From assembly GCF_000002985.6 (NCBI RefSeq), contig NC_003283.11:930001-994000 (forward strand): DNA of 64,000 nucleotides, given 5' to 3'. The stretch is from Caenorhabditis elegans. Its lineage: Eukaryota > Nematoda > Chromadorea > Rhabditida > Rhabditidae. The notes under the pieces were generated by a model. That model was not told the origin of the DNA. It searched no databases and worked only from the letters and a program-made list of their open reading frames with translations. The first letter of the stretch is position 1. Every line of letters starts with the position of its first letter. Position numbers and translations under genes: made by a program. This document shows positions 12,601-24,600 of this stretch, piece by piece.

Positions 12601-15244
12601 TTTTGCGGAGGAAGAAGCTCCACAGCCTTCTCAGATGCTCCGGCTCCGGCTCCTCCACCGATAAAATCGAAAAGTGTCGCCGGCCCACTTGGCTTGTGAT
12701 TCGCGTACTCTCCAACATCCACGTCCGGCCCATCTTCACTATTCTTCCGGCCGCGGCCTTTTCGGGCCGGCCTGGCGGCCGGAACTCGCCGCTCTTTCGG
12801 TGGAGCTGGAGCTTTTACTGGTGGTGGAGCAAGATTCGGTTTTGCGAATGTCTTCGCCGTGTCGGAATCCAAATCCTTTAGGATTTCAGCTCGATTCTTC
12901 GAGAAATCATCGTCAGCGTCTTCTCCTTCTTTTTGAGTTTTTGGCATCACACTATTCGCCTTAAATCCCTTCTCCAGTTGACCTTTCTGTCCACGTTTTC
13001 CAAAGGATATCCATTTTGGGGCACCGGTTCCTGGAGAAAAAATTATTGGCTTACGTGCCTACCGCCCCCGCCTGCCTGCCTACCTGCCTCAAATTTGTTA
13101 TTTTGAGAACGATAGGCAGTTTTATGCAAGTTTTCAAAAGTCTTTTTGAATTCCTACCTATTCTCAGAAATTTATTGTATTTTTATAATCGTGTAAATTT
13201 TGATGAAAATCTCAGCTCCGCCCATTTTTTTGCTCTTTTTTCAAAGTTTTTGTCCGAAATTCGAAATTTTATTTGTTTTTCGGTTGAAATGGGTAATTTA
13301 ATTTTATAAAAAGGTTAATTTTTGGATAATTTATTTTTTGTTACAAATTTGAATTTTTTTATTTATTGCTTCTTGGCCAAAAATTGGAATGAAATAATTT
13401 TTTGCCCGAAATTCAGACAATTTTTTCAAGTTTTTTTTTTCATTTTAAAATAACGTTTGCAGTACTGTTTTGGTCTTAAATTTTTAAATTTTTATTTTAA
13501 ACCTTTTTTCAGTAGAAAATTGGTCGTCCAAAATTAAAAAAAAAATTTTTTAGGGCGAAAATTCAAAAAAAAAAATTTTTTTTTAATGTTTTTGTATAAA
13601 AATTATTTTGTTATTTTAACCAAAAAATCGAAAAAAAAAGATTAATTTTTTTGGTATAAAATTTAGAGAAAAAGTGTTTTCGAAAAAATTCATACTCAAA
13701 AAATTAAAAAATAATTTAAAAAAAAATTTTTTTAAAGAATTTTCAACCAAAATTAATTAGTTTTTATTTTAGGACGAAATATTATTACGAAAACACAAAA
13801 TTCTGAGAATGCGTTTTACACAACATATTTGACGCGCAAAATATCTCGTAGCGAAAACTACAGTAGTCCTTTAAATTACTACTGTAGCGCTTGTGTCGAT
13901 TTACGGGCTTGATTTTCGAATTGAAAAAAATGTTAATTCATTCGTACAAAATTCCGAAAATCAAGCCCGTAAATCGACACTAGCGCTACAGTAGCCATTT
14001 AAAGAATTACTGTAGTTTTTGGTTCGAGATATTTTGCGTGTCAAATATGTTGTGCAATACGCATTCTCAGAATTTTGTGATCTTGTAATAATCCATCGAA
14101 AGTAGTGAACTCCGAGAGGACAACTAGAAATTTATTCGTTTTTTTTTTCAATTTGAAAAAGCAAAAATTCGAGAATTTTTCGATTTTCAATTTAAAAAAA
14201 ATTGAAATTTAAAAATGTAGAATTTTTTTAAATTAATTTTCTAAACATTATATTTTCGATTTTCAAAGAAAATCGAAAAAAAAATCTAATTTTTCAGATT
14301 GGGATTTTCTAAATTTTGGAATTTTCATACTAAATTTTTAACAGTAAAAACAATTTTTTTCGGTTTTTCAAAATTTTCGAAAGAACCTGAATTTTTTTTT
14401 GAATTCTTTGACAAATTTTTGCTTGTCAAAAACTTTCGAAAAATTGAAAATTATCTGGTATTTTTCATTAAAAATTTTCAATGAAACAATTATTGTTAAA
14501 AAAATTATTGGGAAAAAAAAATTTAGTTTTTTTTCGCTCATTTTTAAAATCAAATTTTCAGAATTTTGTATTCGAGTAATATTTAAAATAATGTTTTTTT
14601 TGTTAATTAACTGTTAACTTAACTAAAAATTATATTTTTTGTCAAAGTTCAGAAAATTCAATTTTTAAAAAAATTTGCTTCAGAAAAATCAATATTTTTT
14701 CCGAATATCTACCTTTCCCAACACTTGACTTGAATCCACCAGCTCTAACCGAACTCTTTTCCACATTCCATTTCTCAATCATCTCATCAACCTTTCCACC
14801 CAAAATCCGTATATCCTTCTTCCCCAAAATCAAAAATCCTCCTTCAACATCAACTTTTCCCAATATCAAAATCTTGGTTCCTGGTGGTGTGTCTGAAGTG
14901 ATTCCAGGAATCGACTGAAGCAAAAGCGCCGAAATTGAAGAATGTCCATCGGTGAAGAAAAGACGAATTATTGAGTGAGCCGGATCTGTCTGATTGAGCT
15001 CTTCCTTGATACGTGGCACTGACACATTTCGATAACGAAGTAGTTGGAGGACACACGGGCCTTCGAATACGAAATCTTCCTTTTTGAGCAAATTTATTAT
15101 ACTTGCTTCACCGAAATTTCGCAGATCCTCGTTGAGAATCACTTTTTCAATTTCCGAGCCATTTTTCGGTAGGAGCTCATCGTCGAAGAGCTGCGAGGTT
15201 TGTGACTCGTTGATGTACCAGCCGTCTTTTCGAAGTTGATCCAT
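9643..15244 (-). CDS. TDRD3-like Tudor domain protein
   Basis: Five exons (15244-14713, 13030-12515, 12456-12397, 11140-10625, 9836-9643) join with consistent phases into 605 residues. Residues 1-178 match the OB-fold/DUF1767 N-terminus of TDRD3/RMI1 (RKDGWYINESQTSQLFDD..., RLFFTDGHSSISALL, PPGTKILILGKVDVEGGFL). Residues about 178-350 are a charged linker with GAPKWISFGKR and a short TLFDFI motif. Residues 351-541 are Arg-Gly-rich with PRGN/PPRG repeats. Residues about 555-605 form a C-terminal Tudor domain (QWRVGAQCLATWTDGNLYPA...IVRYNEYGN). TDRD3 proteins bind methyl-arginine marks and partner topoisomerase 3-beta in RNP granules and chromatin; the same role is inferred here. The ATG directly follows a splice acceptor, so a trans-splice start or an unseen leader exon is likely. 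The last two exon junctions are affected by repeats (see findings). Confidence 0.9.
10177..10624. repeat. foldback with TACAGTAATCCTTTAAATGA arms in the last Tudor intron
   Basis: Two stacked hairpins made of the family AAATTCTGAGAATGCG...CGCGCAAAATATCTCG...CTACAGTAATCCTTTAAATG...TCGATTTACGGGCTCG. The element occupies most of the 788-bp intron. Its right end (TATTACGAAG on the minus strand) is fused to the splice donor of exon 4. Other copies lie at about 13.8, 44.6, 47.4, 48.3, 50.3, 54.9, 56.7 and 61.4 kb. Confidence 0.85.
11265..11645. repeat. foldback element (AACGCGCTCC ends)
   Basis: GGGTCTCGTTAGGTATTTGG near 11314 is answered by CCAATTACCTAACGAGACCC near 11572, with GGGGGCGGAGCG blocks and AACGCGCTCC/GGAGCGCGTT outside. 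It lies in the intron between Tudor-gene exons 3 and 4. Confidence 0.8.
11809..12314. repeat. 500-bp palindrome, GATTTACGGCGCGTTGCGTG family
   Basis: Almost perfect inverted arms of about 230 bp. They start AATTTCTGGCTTC, carry TAGATTTACGGCGCGTTGCG, CGTGTGGAGTACACGA and CAATGGAGCGC, and meet near 12060. Single-arm copies are at 49.0, 49.4 and 53.4 kb. It lies in the same intron as the previous element, close to mini-exon 3. Confidence 0.85.
13783..14092. repeat. foldback of the TACAGTAATC family in the first Tudor intron
   Basis: Arms TATTACGAAAACACAAAATT... and its inverse ending ...TTGTGATCTTGTAATA, with the same inner modules as the 10.2 kb copy. About 100 bases beyond it (CCATCGAAAGT...CGAGAGGACAACTAG) also match, inverted, the flank of the 10.2 kb copy. 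Confidence 0.85.
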
Positions 15245-15351
15245 CTGGAATATTATGGGAAATAGAATTTGGATATGGAGCAGAAGAAAATTTCTAATTT
15301 TTCAACAAAAATTGTTTTTTTTCTTTTTTGAAATGCTCTAAATCAGGAGTG

Positions 15352-15835
15352 GCCGGCAAATTTTTTTCGTCGACAAATTAGGCAAATTGCCAAATTTTCG
15401 GCAAATCAGCCGGTTTGCCGGAAATTTTCAATTTCGGCAATTTGCCGTTTTGCCGGAAATTTTCAATTCCGGCAATTTGCCGTTTTGCCGGAAATTTTCA
15501 ATTCCGGCAATTTGCCGTTTTGCCGGAAATTTTAAATTCCGACAATTTGCCGTTTTGCCGGAAATTTTCAATTCCGGCAATTTGCCGTTTTGCCGGAAAT
15601 TTTAAATTCCGACAATTTGCCGTTTTGCCGGAAATTTTCAATTTCGGCAAGTTGCCGTTTTCCGGAAATTTTCAATTCCGGCAATGTGCCGTTTTGCCGG
15701 AAATTTTCAACTCCGGTAATTTGCCGTTTTGCCGGAAATTTTCAATTCCGGCAATGTGCCGTTTTGCCGGAAATTTTCAAATCGGGCAATTTGCCGTTTT
15801 GCCGGAAATTTTCAATTCCGGCGATTTTCCATTCA
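15352..15835. repeat. tandem array, about 12 copies of a 35-bp TTGCCGG unit
   Basis: The unit, roughly GCCGGAAATTTTCAATTCCG followed by GCAATTTGCCGTTTT, repeats with few changes. Because 35 is not a multiple of 3, all frames stay open and yield spurious proteins. It is just upstream of the Tudor gene start, between that gene and the dioxygenase gene. Confidence 0.9.
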
Positions 15836-16899
15836 TTGATCCAAAAATTCCGAAAGAATGAAAAATACAACTTTTAAAAACGTGATTTTTTACATTTGGT
15901 TCATTTTCTCGTTACGACCGATCAGCGATTTGCTCCGCCCCCTTGTTAACCAATCATATGAGTGGGCGGAGTTCGAAGACGCTGATTGGTTCAAAACAGG
16001 AAGTTCTGGCTTAATTCTAAATTGGCGAAACTCTCAACCAATCAGCATCTTCGAACTCCGCACACTCCCTCTGATTGGTTCAAAAATGGGCGGAGCGAAT
16101 CGCTGATTGGTCGCAGTTCTCATTTTGCGGAAAATTCAATATGAAGTTTGAGAAATGGATTTAGGATTTTTCCACTTTTGAAAAAAAAATTTTTTTGAAA
16201 TGTTCTAAATATCAAGCAAATAGGAATTTTCAGAGCATAACAAATTAAATTGATGTATTATTTTTTTTCAAAATTTCGAGTATTTCTTCAAAAAATAAAG
16301 ATTTCAATTATCAGAAGATTAAAAAAAAATTCTGGAATAAAAAAACTTAAGAAATTTGAGTTTAAAAACTTAATAAAATTCAACTTTTTCAAGGTTTTTT
16401 GAAAAATTAAAGTAGTGATTTTTATTGGAATGCTCTGAAAATTCCAAAATATTCAGAAAATGTCAATATTTTTAAATTCTAAACTTTTAGAGTCGAAAAA
16501 TTATTTTGTTAAATAAATGTACTAAATTTGAGAAAATCCCGAAGAGGAATTTAAAAAAAAACTCAAAAATGTGTATTTTTTAAAGAAAAAATGCGCGAAA
16601 TTCAAACTTTTCCATAAAAAACTTTTAGAAAACAATTTCTCTAGGGTTTGAATATAAAATTCAACAAAATAAATATTATTGGGATTATAAAAAACCCAAA
16701 AAAATTTTTTTAAAAAATTCAATTATAAAACAAAAATATATGATTTATATAAGGTCTGTACATTAAAATGTTTGAAAAATTCAAAAAAAATTGGTCAAAT
16801 TTGGGGTTTTTTGTATCAATTATTGTTACACACACGTGGCAAGTAGATTATGGTGGGCGAGAAATATTAAAAATTAACAAAATTTTCCAAAAAAATGTT
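15836..16899. other. intergenic AT-rich DNA with CCAAT/GC-box block
   Basis: At 15935-16115 several ATTGGTT/AACCAAT and GGGCGGAGC motifs alternate in both orientations. The remainder (16120-16899) is AT-rich with nothing recognisable. It is the 3' side of the dioxygenase gene and lies upstream of the Tudor gene. Confidence 0.55.
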
Positions 16900-19849
16900 T
16901 CAATCAAATTTCTCAAATGACGGGAAATCCATAATATCACAATAGAAATCGCTGGGACATCGAATTCTGTTCAAAATTGCTGATTTTCCGGCGACGAGGG
17001 GTTCCGATGACTCGTCAACTCGATAATAATTGCAATTCGGTGAGTTTGCGATGAAAAAATCGCAAAAATAGGTGTGCGGTTCCAGTGACGTCACTTCGTG
17101 GATGTTTCCTGGAATTTTTTGATACTTGAAAATTTACTGGAAAAAAGGAAAAAATTCCGAAAAGTCTAGAATTACGAAAAAAGTTTTTTTTTTTTGAAAA
17201 ATTGATTTTCAAAAAAATTTGGCTCAAATTTAATATAATATTACACAATTTCACGATTTTTTTTGCGACAAAAACCAGGTCTCGACACGAATTTTTTCAC
17301 AAAATTGTGGAAATTACAGTACTTTGTAAAGGCACACGAGAAATTTTCGTGTCGAGACCAAAAATCGCAGAAAGTTCGAAATTTGCTTTGAAAAAAAAAA
17401 TCGTAAATTACACAATTTTAAGAGAAACTGTTTTTTTTATAAATAAAAAAATTAAATTTTTTTAAAATTTCTCGAAAAGCCAAAAAAATCATATTCTTAA
17501 ATGAATATCTAAAAATTTAAAAATTTTGGTGAAAACTTGAAAAATTACCGAAAAAAGTGCGAAAATTTTGGGTTAAAAACCGTAGAAAAATTATTTAAAA
17601 AAAAAACAAAAATTTTTCGAATTTTCAAAAAATCCCGTGTTTTAAAAATTGAAAATTCCTAATTTTTGTTTAGAAAATCTCAAAATTTTGGAAATTCGAA
17701 AAATTCAACTTTTCATGAATTTTTATGCAGTTTTTTCTACAGTGTTCCAAATTTTCAACAAAATTTTTTTTTAATTGTTGCTAAAAGCTGGAATTTTCTC
17801 TGAATTTCGCATTTTCGAATAGAAAAACCTGGCATTTCTTGTAATTTTATCGAATTTCCAAAAAATGCGTAATTTTTTTAAACACTTTTTTCTATATATA
17901 TATATATATATATAGGTTTATAAACACTATATATTTCCACGTCTCCAACGGAAATTCGAAAAATAAAAAATTTGAAAAAAATTGATGTTTTCGGTAAGTT
18001 TTAAGAAATTTCAAAATTAATGTTAATAAGTTATTTTATTTTTAAAATTTTTGTGTCATTTTTTTAATTAAATCATCATTTTTTTAAACATTTTTAATAG
18101 TTTTTCGATTTCACTTTTTCCAATTTTTTTTTCTGACAAAAAAATTTTTTTTCCATATATTTCTGGCTAAACTTTTTGCTTTTAAAATTTTTTTTTAAAC
18201 AAAAATATTCAATTTTTCACACATTTTCTTCGCAAAAATTTTGAAGCTCCTCTACCATTTCTCGGACCCAAAACCGCCGAATGTTGCTGCTCCGAGCCAC
18301 TGGAGAGCACAATTTCTCCCTCATATCGTACTCGTACGGGGCTCGCCGAGCTGCTGCTCGCTGCTCCACCCCCCTCATCATCATCATCACTTTCATCGCA
18401 ATCGATAATCGAAAATGATCGAATTTTCACGGATCCTTGATAGACTTTCATGACGGCGTGCTGGTTGGGATGGTCGTGAAGCGGGATTTTTAGTCCGGAT
18501 TTTCTGGAAAATAATTTATTTTTTTTCGTTTTTTTCATGCAAAAATTCATAAATTATATTTTTTCCGAAAAATTACAATTTTTTTGTTTCTTTTCCTCTA
18601 TTTTCGCTTTTTTCCTGTTTTTCAAAAAAAAAAAATTTTTTCGTAAAAGTTACATTCGAAATAAGAAAAAAGAGTGCAATTTTTTTTAAATTAAAAATTA
18701 CTATTTTTTCCGATTTTTTCGTGTTTTTCTTGAGAAAAATGAAAACGTTAAAATTTTTTTAACTGTTTTTCGCGGTTTTTTGGCGAAAAATTCTCTATTT
18801 TTTCCAAAAATTACATTCAAAATTTTAAATTTTTAATAGCGAAATTATTTTTGTAATTAATTTTTGTATCTTTCCACAAAAAACTGATTTTTTTCTAATT
18901 TACTGAAAAAAAAAATTAATGTATTTTTCGAATTTTTCCAGAAAAAAAAAAGATTTTTAAACCGGATTTTCCGGAAAAATCTATTTATTTTTTGTAGTTT
19001 GTAGTTTGTAGTTTGTAGCCGTCTTACAAAAGTCCAAAAGTGTTGACGTGGCAATAATCGTCCTGGTATACGTCTGCATATCGAATTCCTGACGTTTCTT
19101 TGCGTAATGTTTGTATGACGCGAGATATCCGACCAGGTATTAGGCGTTCTGGAAAATATTAAAATTGGACGAAAAAAAAACTGACTTTTAGAAACGAGAT
19201 TTTTAAATTTCCGCTAAATTCCCTCCGAAATAAGAACTGCAAGACCAATGAGCACATTCGAACCCCGCCCACTCCATCTGATTGGTTGAAAAGTGGGTGG
19301 GGCGAACCGCTGATTGGTCGCAATAAAAAAAATCACCCAAAATAAAAAAAATCACATTTTTAAAAAATTAGATATAGGTAGTTTTTTGTTTTTGAAAAAT
19401 TCGAATTTTCACTTTTAAAAAAGAAAAAAGAATTTTCTAAAATGTTTTTAAATTTCAATTATTATTATTTTTTTATTTGTGATTTTTTTAAAGTCCAAAT
19501 TTTGGAATAACCCAAATTTTTGCTATTTTATATAAACTCCGAATATATATTTTTTTGTTGTGAATTTGATGAAAAATGCTAAAATTATAGAAAATTCCAA
19601 ATTTTAACTTTTTTTTCAGGAAATATTTTTTTCGAAAACTGATATTTCTGAAATTGAAATTATCTCGTGTACTCCACGAGGAAAAATGTAATTTTTCAAT
19701 ATTTCAAATTACTAACGAAAAATCCGCGAATCAAAATTATTCACAATTGATTGAATAATATTTATAGATTCCGCGGAGCCATCAAAACTCCTGGAGAGCA
19801 ATGCAATTTTTCGAATTGCCATTTGAAGGTGTCGTGCTGGCGAGTCCAT
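16900..19849 (-). CDS. 2-aminoethanethiol (cysteamine) dioxygenase, ADO/PCO family
   Basis: Exons 19849-19717, 19148-19028, 18503-18256 and 17108-16900 join in phase into 236 residues (human ADO about 270). It is a cupin-fold non-haem iron enzyme that adds O2 to thiols: cysteamine to hypotaurine and, in this family, N-terminal cysteines as an oxygen-sensing degron step. The iron-binding histidines are visible as His94 and His96 in IPLHDHPNQHAVMKVYQG and His171 in GNIHEV. PNCNYYRV (Cys193/Tyr195) corresponds to the Cys-Tyr pair reported to crosslink in human ADO. An acidic, Ser/Gly-rich insert (DESDDDDEGGG...SSSSASP) lies in the cupin region, where ADO proteins usually have a variable loop. 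The ATG lies 9 nt after an acceptor (TTCTTATAG), consistent with trans-splicing. The family call is strong; the preferred substrate is not readable. Confidence 0.9.
17275..17365. repeat. small palindrome, GGTCTCGACACGAA ends
   Basis: GGTCTCGACACGAATTTT and AAATTTTCGTGTCGAGACC enclose a short loop within the last dioxygenase intron. The GTCGAGACC motif recurs at 8.7, 39.3 and 49.2 kb. Confidence 0.75.
17893..17914. repeat. (TA)n microsatellite
   Basis: About 11 TA units in the last dioxygenase intron. Confidence 0.9.
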
Positions 19850-19882
19850 CTCAAGGATCTATAAGAAAAATGAGAATTTGCG

Positions 19883-20260
19883 CGTAAAATGTGGTGTATT
19901 CACTACAAATTCGCCCCTGATTCCGAATATTTATGTGAAGAAATCAAAAAAATTTCCAAGATTTGCATAATTCCGCCAGGGATATTCTCAATGGAGCGCG
20001 CCGTCTCATGTCGATTTACGAGATTTCTCACAAAATTATATTTTCAGGTTTCGGTTTTTTTAAAGAAAATTAGAGTTTTTCATGTTAATTGAACAATTTA
20101 TTATCATAAAACTCACACTTCCCAGTAATTTTGCGAGTTTTACAGTAATAAAATGTTCAATTAACATTAAAAAAAACTATTTTTCATTGAAAAAATGAGG
20201 AAAACCCATTGAAGATTTTTTTTCGGGATCAGGGAAAAAAATATTCAAATTGAGAGAATC
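19883..20260. repeat. degenerate foldback (CCCCTGATTCCGAATAT type)
   Basis: Left module TTCGCCCCTGATTCCGAATA near 19909 and a central palindrome, TGTTAATTGAAC near 20083 against GTTCAATTAACATT near 20154. The right end is worn (CGGGATCAGGG near 20224). It is upstream of the dioxygenase gene and related to the 20.55 kb and 32.7 kb elements. Confidence 0.6.
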
Positions 20261-20551
20261 TCACAAATTTAGCTTGTTTTCAAACATAAAATTTTTTTTT
20301 TGTAAAATGAAACAATTTTATCACTGGATGGCTAGATTATCACAAAATGCGGGAAAAATAACAAGTTTCATGGGGGAAAATGCAATATACCCGGAAAACC
20401 ATTGGGAACATAAACTGAAGATATAATTATTATGCAAAAAAAAAAACTGTAAAATTTTGATCATCACACTATTAGGGAGACACGCAGGGTGAGAAAATGA
20501 AACTGGGGAGAATAAAGGCACGGGTTGGCGGCGCGAGGAAAATGTGATTAA

Positions 20552-21163
20552 AAATGGTGGAGTACCGAAATTTGGAAAATATTTTTAAAAATTACTCCAA
20601 ATTTTCCCCTGATTTTGAATATCGACGTGAAAAAATTCAAAAAAAAATCCCTGATTTTATATTTCAGCTTGAAATCGAGAATTTTCGCGCCAGAGACGCC
20701 ATGTGTGTCGATTTACGATATTTGTGTATATTTACGAAACGTTTAATCTTTATCTGATGTTGATTCCCGCTTTTCAACGAGTTTCCTTCATTTTCGGGGG
20801 GTTTTTTCTTTGAAAATGTTGAATTTTTCAGGTCAAAAAGGAATTTCGCCAGTTTTTTGACAATAAAATGTGTAATTGACCTTAAAAATTAAACATTTTC
20901 AACAAAAAAAACCCCCCCGAAAACGAAGGAAAATTGTTTTAAAAAATGGAAATTAGCATCCTATAAAGATTTAAAACCTCGTAAATACACACAAATCTCG
21001 TAAATCAACATATGGCGTCTCTGACGCGAAAACTCTCGATTTCAAGTTGAAATATAAAATCTGGGAATTTTTTAAATGCATTTTTTTTGCATAGATTTTC
21101 GGAATCAGGGGAAAATTTGGAGTCGGGGGAAAAATTTAAACATATTTCCCAGATTCCGGTGCT
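20552..21163. repeat. foldback, GGTGGAGTACCGAAAT ends
   Basis: The left arm begins ATGGTGGAGTACCGAAATTT. The right arm ends GATTCCGGTGCTCCAG. Inside, CGCCAGAGACGCCATGTGTG is matched by CATATGGCGTCTCTGACGCG. It lies between sqv-6 and the dioxygenase gene. Confidence 0.8.
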
Positions 21164-21604
21164 CCAGTTTTTATTTAAATTGGCTTTTGCTACATGTAGG
21201 TACGGTGAATTTTTGGTTTTTCGTATTTTTCGTGAAAAAAACACGTGAATTTCTGGATTTTAATCGTATTTTTCCAAAAAAAAAAAAAAAAAAAGAATTT
21301 GTTTCTGAAATGTTGCCCAAAAAGGAGTAAATTTACAGAAAAGGCCATAAATTTGACATTTTTGTGTTGAAAAATAGCAGAATTGCCTATTTTTTCGCGT
21401 TTTTCAGCAAAAAAAAAAACCCCTTTTTTTTTTGGGTTTTAAGCTTAAAAAAACCGTTTTTTGCGGCTTTTTGCCAGAAAAACTGTTTTTTCAGGGGGTT
21501 TTCGCTGAAAATAACACATTGCAAAAGCCAATCGTTGAGCACTATAAAACAATTAAAATTTGAAGAAAAAAAATCAGAAATTTCTACAAACAAAAAAATG
21601 TGTT
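21164..21604. other. sqv-6 3' flank
   Basis: AT-rich with poly-A runs and nothing recognisable. A canonical AATAAA is not obvious on the minus strand downstream of the sqv-6 stop. Confidence 0.5.
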
Positions 21605-24600
21605 CTAAATCAAGGTCTGCGTATCCTCATCGTATCCGACAAAAATATCTGATTTCGGATCGGGATAGCTCGTACTCCAGATCTTTTCCTTGCAAGCGTC
21701 GCCGGAAGTGCAAAAATCGGCAATTTTGAAGAACTGGCGTAGGTAATCCACGTGGCAATGCGCGTTTTGATCAGTGTAAACGGGAAAATGTAGTGTGGCG
21801 AGCGGTGGAGCATCATCGGGTGACGATGGGGAGATGATGTCGACGAAGAAATTGGAACAGGTCGTCAGGTTGGAGAGTCTGGAAATTTTTGAATTGGAAA
21901 AAAAACGAAAAAAAAAAATTTTTTTTTGTTGTTAAAACCGAAAATTTACAGTTAAAAATTAAAAATTAAGTTTAAAAAATTTAAAATTATTGCTTTTTTT
22001 GGAATTTTTTCAGAAAATCGAAAAATCGAGAAAACTAAAAAAAAATTATTGACTTAAAAAGTTTGTTTTTCTGAGAAAATCGAAAAAAAATGTTCGTTTT
22101 TTTTTTCGTTGTTCCCCCGATTTTCGGCAAACATTTTAAATTTGTTTGATTTTTTTGAATCTTTTTTTAAAAAGAATTTCGAAAAATCGAAAAAATTGAT
22201 TTTTTAGGTTTTTTTTTTGAGAAAATCGAAAAAAAAACTACAAATTTAGATTTTTCGGGATGTTTTCCTAAAATAGAAAAATCGAAAAAAATTAACTAAT
22301 GTTTTCGTTTTTTTTTCGATTTAAATAAAAATTTCAGAAAATCGAAAAAAAACTACGAATTTGGATTTTTTGGGTTTTTTCTTCAGAATTACGAAATTTT
22401 CGTTTTTTTTGTTTTTTTCCGATTTTTTTTGGGCTTTTTTGCAGAGAAAAACGAAAAAACTAAATTTTTCGGCGTTTTTTTTTTTAATTCGCTAGCACAT
22501 TTTTACGCCCGACCCCCAAAAAACGTAAGAAAATATCGAAAAACCCGATTTTTCCGTAATCCGTTCTAAATAAGAAACCACGATCACTTCTTTTGAACCA
22601 ATCAGGCTTCGGAAGACGCTGATTGGTTCAAAAGTGTGGGCGGGGCAAGTCGCTGATTAGTCGTAGTTCTCGTTTTGGAGATAACTTTGCAAAAAACTTC
22701 AAAATATGTTTTTATAAGTTGGATTTTTAATTATTTTTTTGTTGTCTCAAACCTATGTTGCGAAAATTCAACATTTTAATATTATAAAAAAGGGATTTTC
22801 AACAAAAAACATTTTTTTAACGAAACTTTTCCCGAGTTTTTTCCTTTTTCTTTTTGTGGTATTTTTAAATTTTCGGGGGGACCATCCAATTTCTAGTAGA
22901 ACACGAACTTTTTCCCAACATTCCAACTATCAAATTGTCCTCCAAACACTGAATCGTACGGCTTTACAACAGTTTGCTCAATGAGCTCATCGCCTTTTCG
23001 ATATTTGAATATCATTTCGGGACTCGTCTTGTCTCCAACTTTTTTCACATGTTCTGTCGGATGCCATTGCAAGCGGGTGTGAAGAGTGTCGTTCTGGAAA
23101 TAAAATTTTTAAAAAAAATAACTTTTATAAAAATCGCACTGCAACTTTTTCCTCACGAGGGACGAGGAAAAGTGGCTTCTAGGCCACGGCCGAGGGGCCG
23201 ACAAGTTTCATCGGCCATTTATCTTGCTTTGTTTTCCGCCTGTTTTCTTTCGTTTTTCATCGATTTTTTTCGTTTTTTCCTAATAAAACTGATAAATAAA
23301 TATTTTTTGCAGATGCTAAAACAATTTCCAAGTAAAAAAAATCATGTATTCAGTGGGCAAGCAGCGGTGAAAGTGGGCATTGTAATATGATGGATTACGG
23401 GAATACAAAACCTAAACTTTTTCTGAAACATGATACATATGATGCTTAGATGCTGAAATTACCTGATTTTCATAACGAGACCGCTGAAAAAGTTTTGAGG
23501 TTTTCAAAATTCAACTTTTTTGGTGAAAAAGTCGTTACATTGCCCACTTTCACCGCTGCTTGCCCACTGAATACATAATTTTTTTACTTGGAAATTGTTT
23601 TAGCATCTGCAAAAAATATTTATTTATCAGTTTTATTAAGAAAAAACGAAAAAAATCGATGAAAAACGAAAGAAAACAGGCGGAAAACAAAGCAAGATAA
23701 ATGGCCGCTGAAACTTGTCGGTCCCTCGGCCATGGCCTAGAAACCACTTTTCCTCGTCCCTCGTGAGGAAAAAGTTGCAGTGAATCGGCAAAAAATTAAT
23801 CGTGTTAAATATTATTATTATAGTTTTTAATTAGCCCTTTTTCAACAAAAAAAAACCGGTTTTTTAATCAATTCTGACGAGAATTTTCAATTTTTCGATT
23901 TTCTCCGAAAAAAAAAAATCGAATACTTTTGTTATTATTATTATTTTTCTGAAAAAATATCTGAAAAATCGAAATTTTTTGTTTTTTTTTCGATTTTTTG
24001 AAAAAACCGCGGAAATTTTTTGGTAATTTTTGTTTATTCTTCGAATTTTTCTAAATAAAAAAAATCTAAATTTTTGAGTTTTTCCCAATTTTTTGTGAAA
24101 AAAAAAAGTTTTTCGATTTTTTTCGTTTTTAAAATATTTTTTCTCCGAAAAAAAAACCCCACAAATCGGACTTTTTCGGTTTGTCAATTTTCTGAAAAAA
24201 AAACTCCAAGAAATTTTCAGTAATTTGAGTGTTTTTTCTGAAAAAATCTGGAAAAATCGATAATTTAAGTTTTTTTTTAATTTTTAGTTCTTCATTGTCT
24301 AGATTTTCTAATAAAAAATTTTTGTCAAAAAACTTTTAAAAACCGAAAATGTTCATTTTTCGATTTTTTCAGGAAAATACCAAAATAATCAAAAAAAATC
24401 CGTTTTTTTAAACAGTTTTTTTCTGAAAAAAAAAACCTCAAAAATCAATAATTTTTGTTTTTTTTTTTTTCATTTTTCGTAGAAAAAAGACCAAAATATT
24501 TTCTTCAAAATTTTCCGCCGAAAAAACCAACGAACATCAGTGACAAATCCCATATATTCCCTGCAAAGCTCCTCTTTCCATTCAAATTTTGTTCCAAACG

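Noticed and set aside
15352..15835. CRISPR-like regular repeat
   Set aside because: Unit is a contiguous 35-bp tandem repeat without unique spacers, in a nematode genome; no cas genes.
15387..15877. Long frames of FNSGNLPFCRKFSIPAICRF-type repeats, and similar ones at 35.2-36.2 and 37.6-38.4 kb
   Set aside because: Translation of a 35-bp unit cycles through three frames, so any frame stays open; no splice structure or composition supports a protein.
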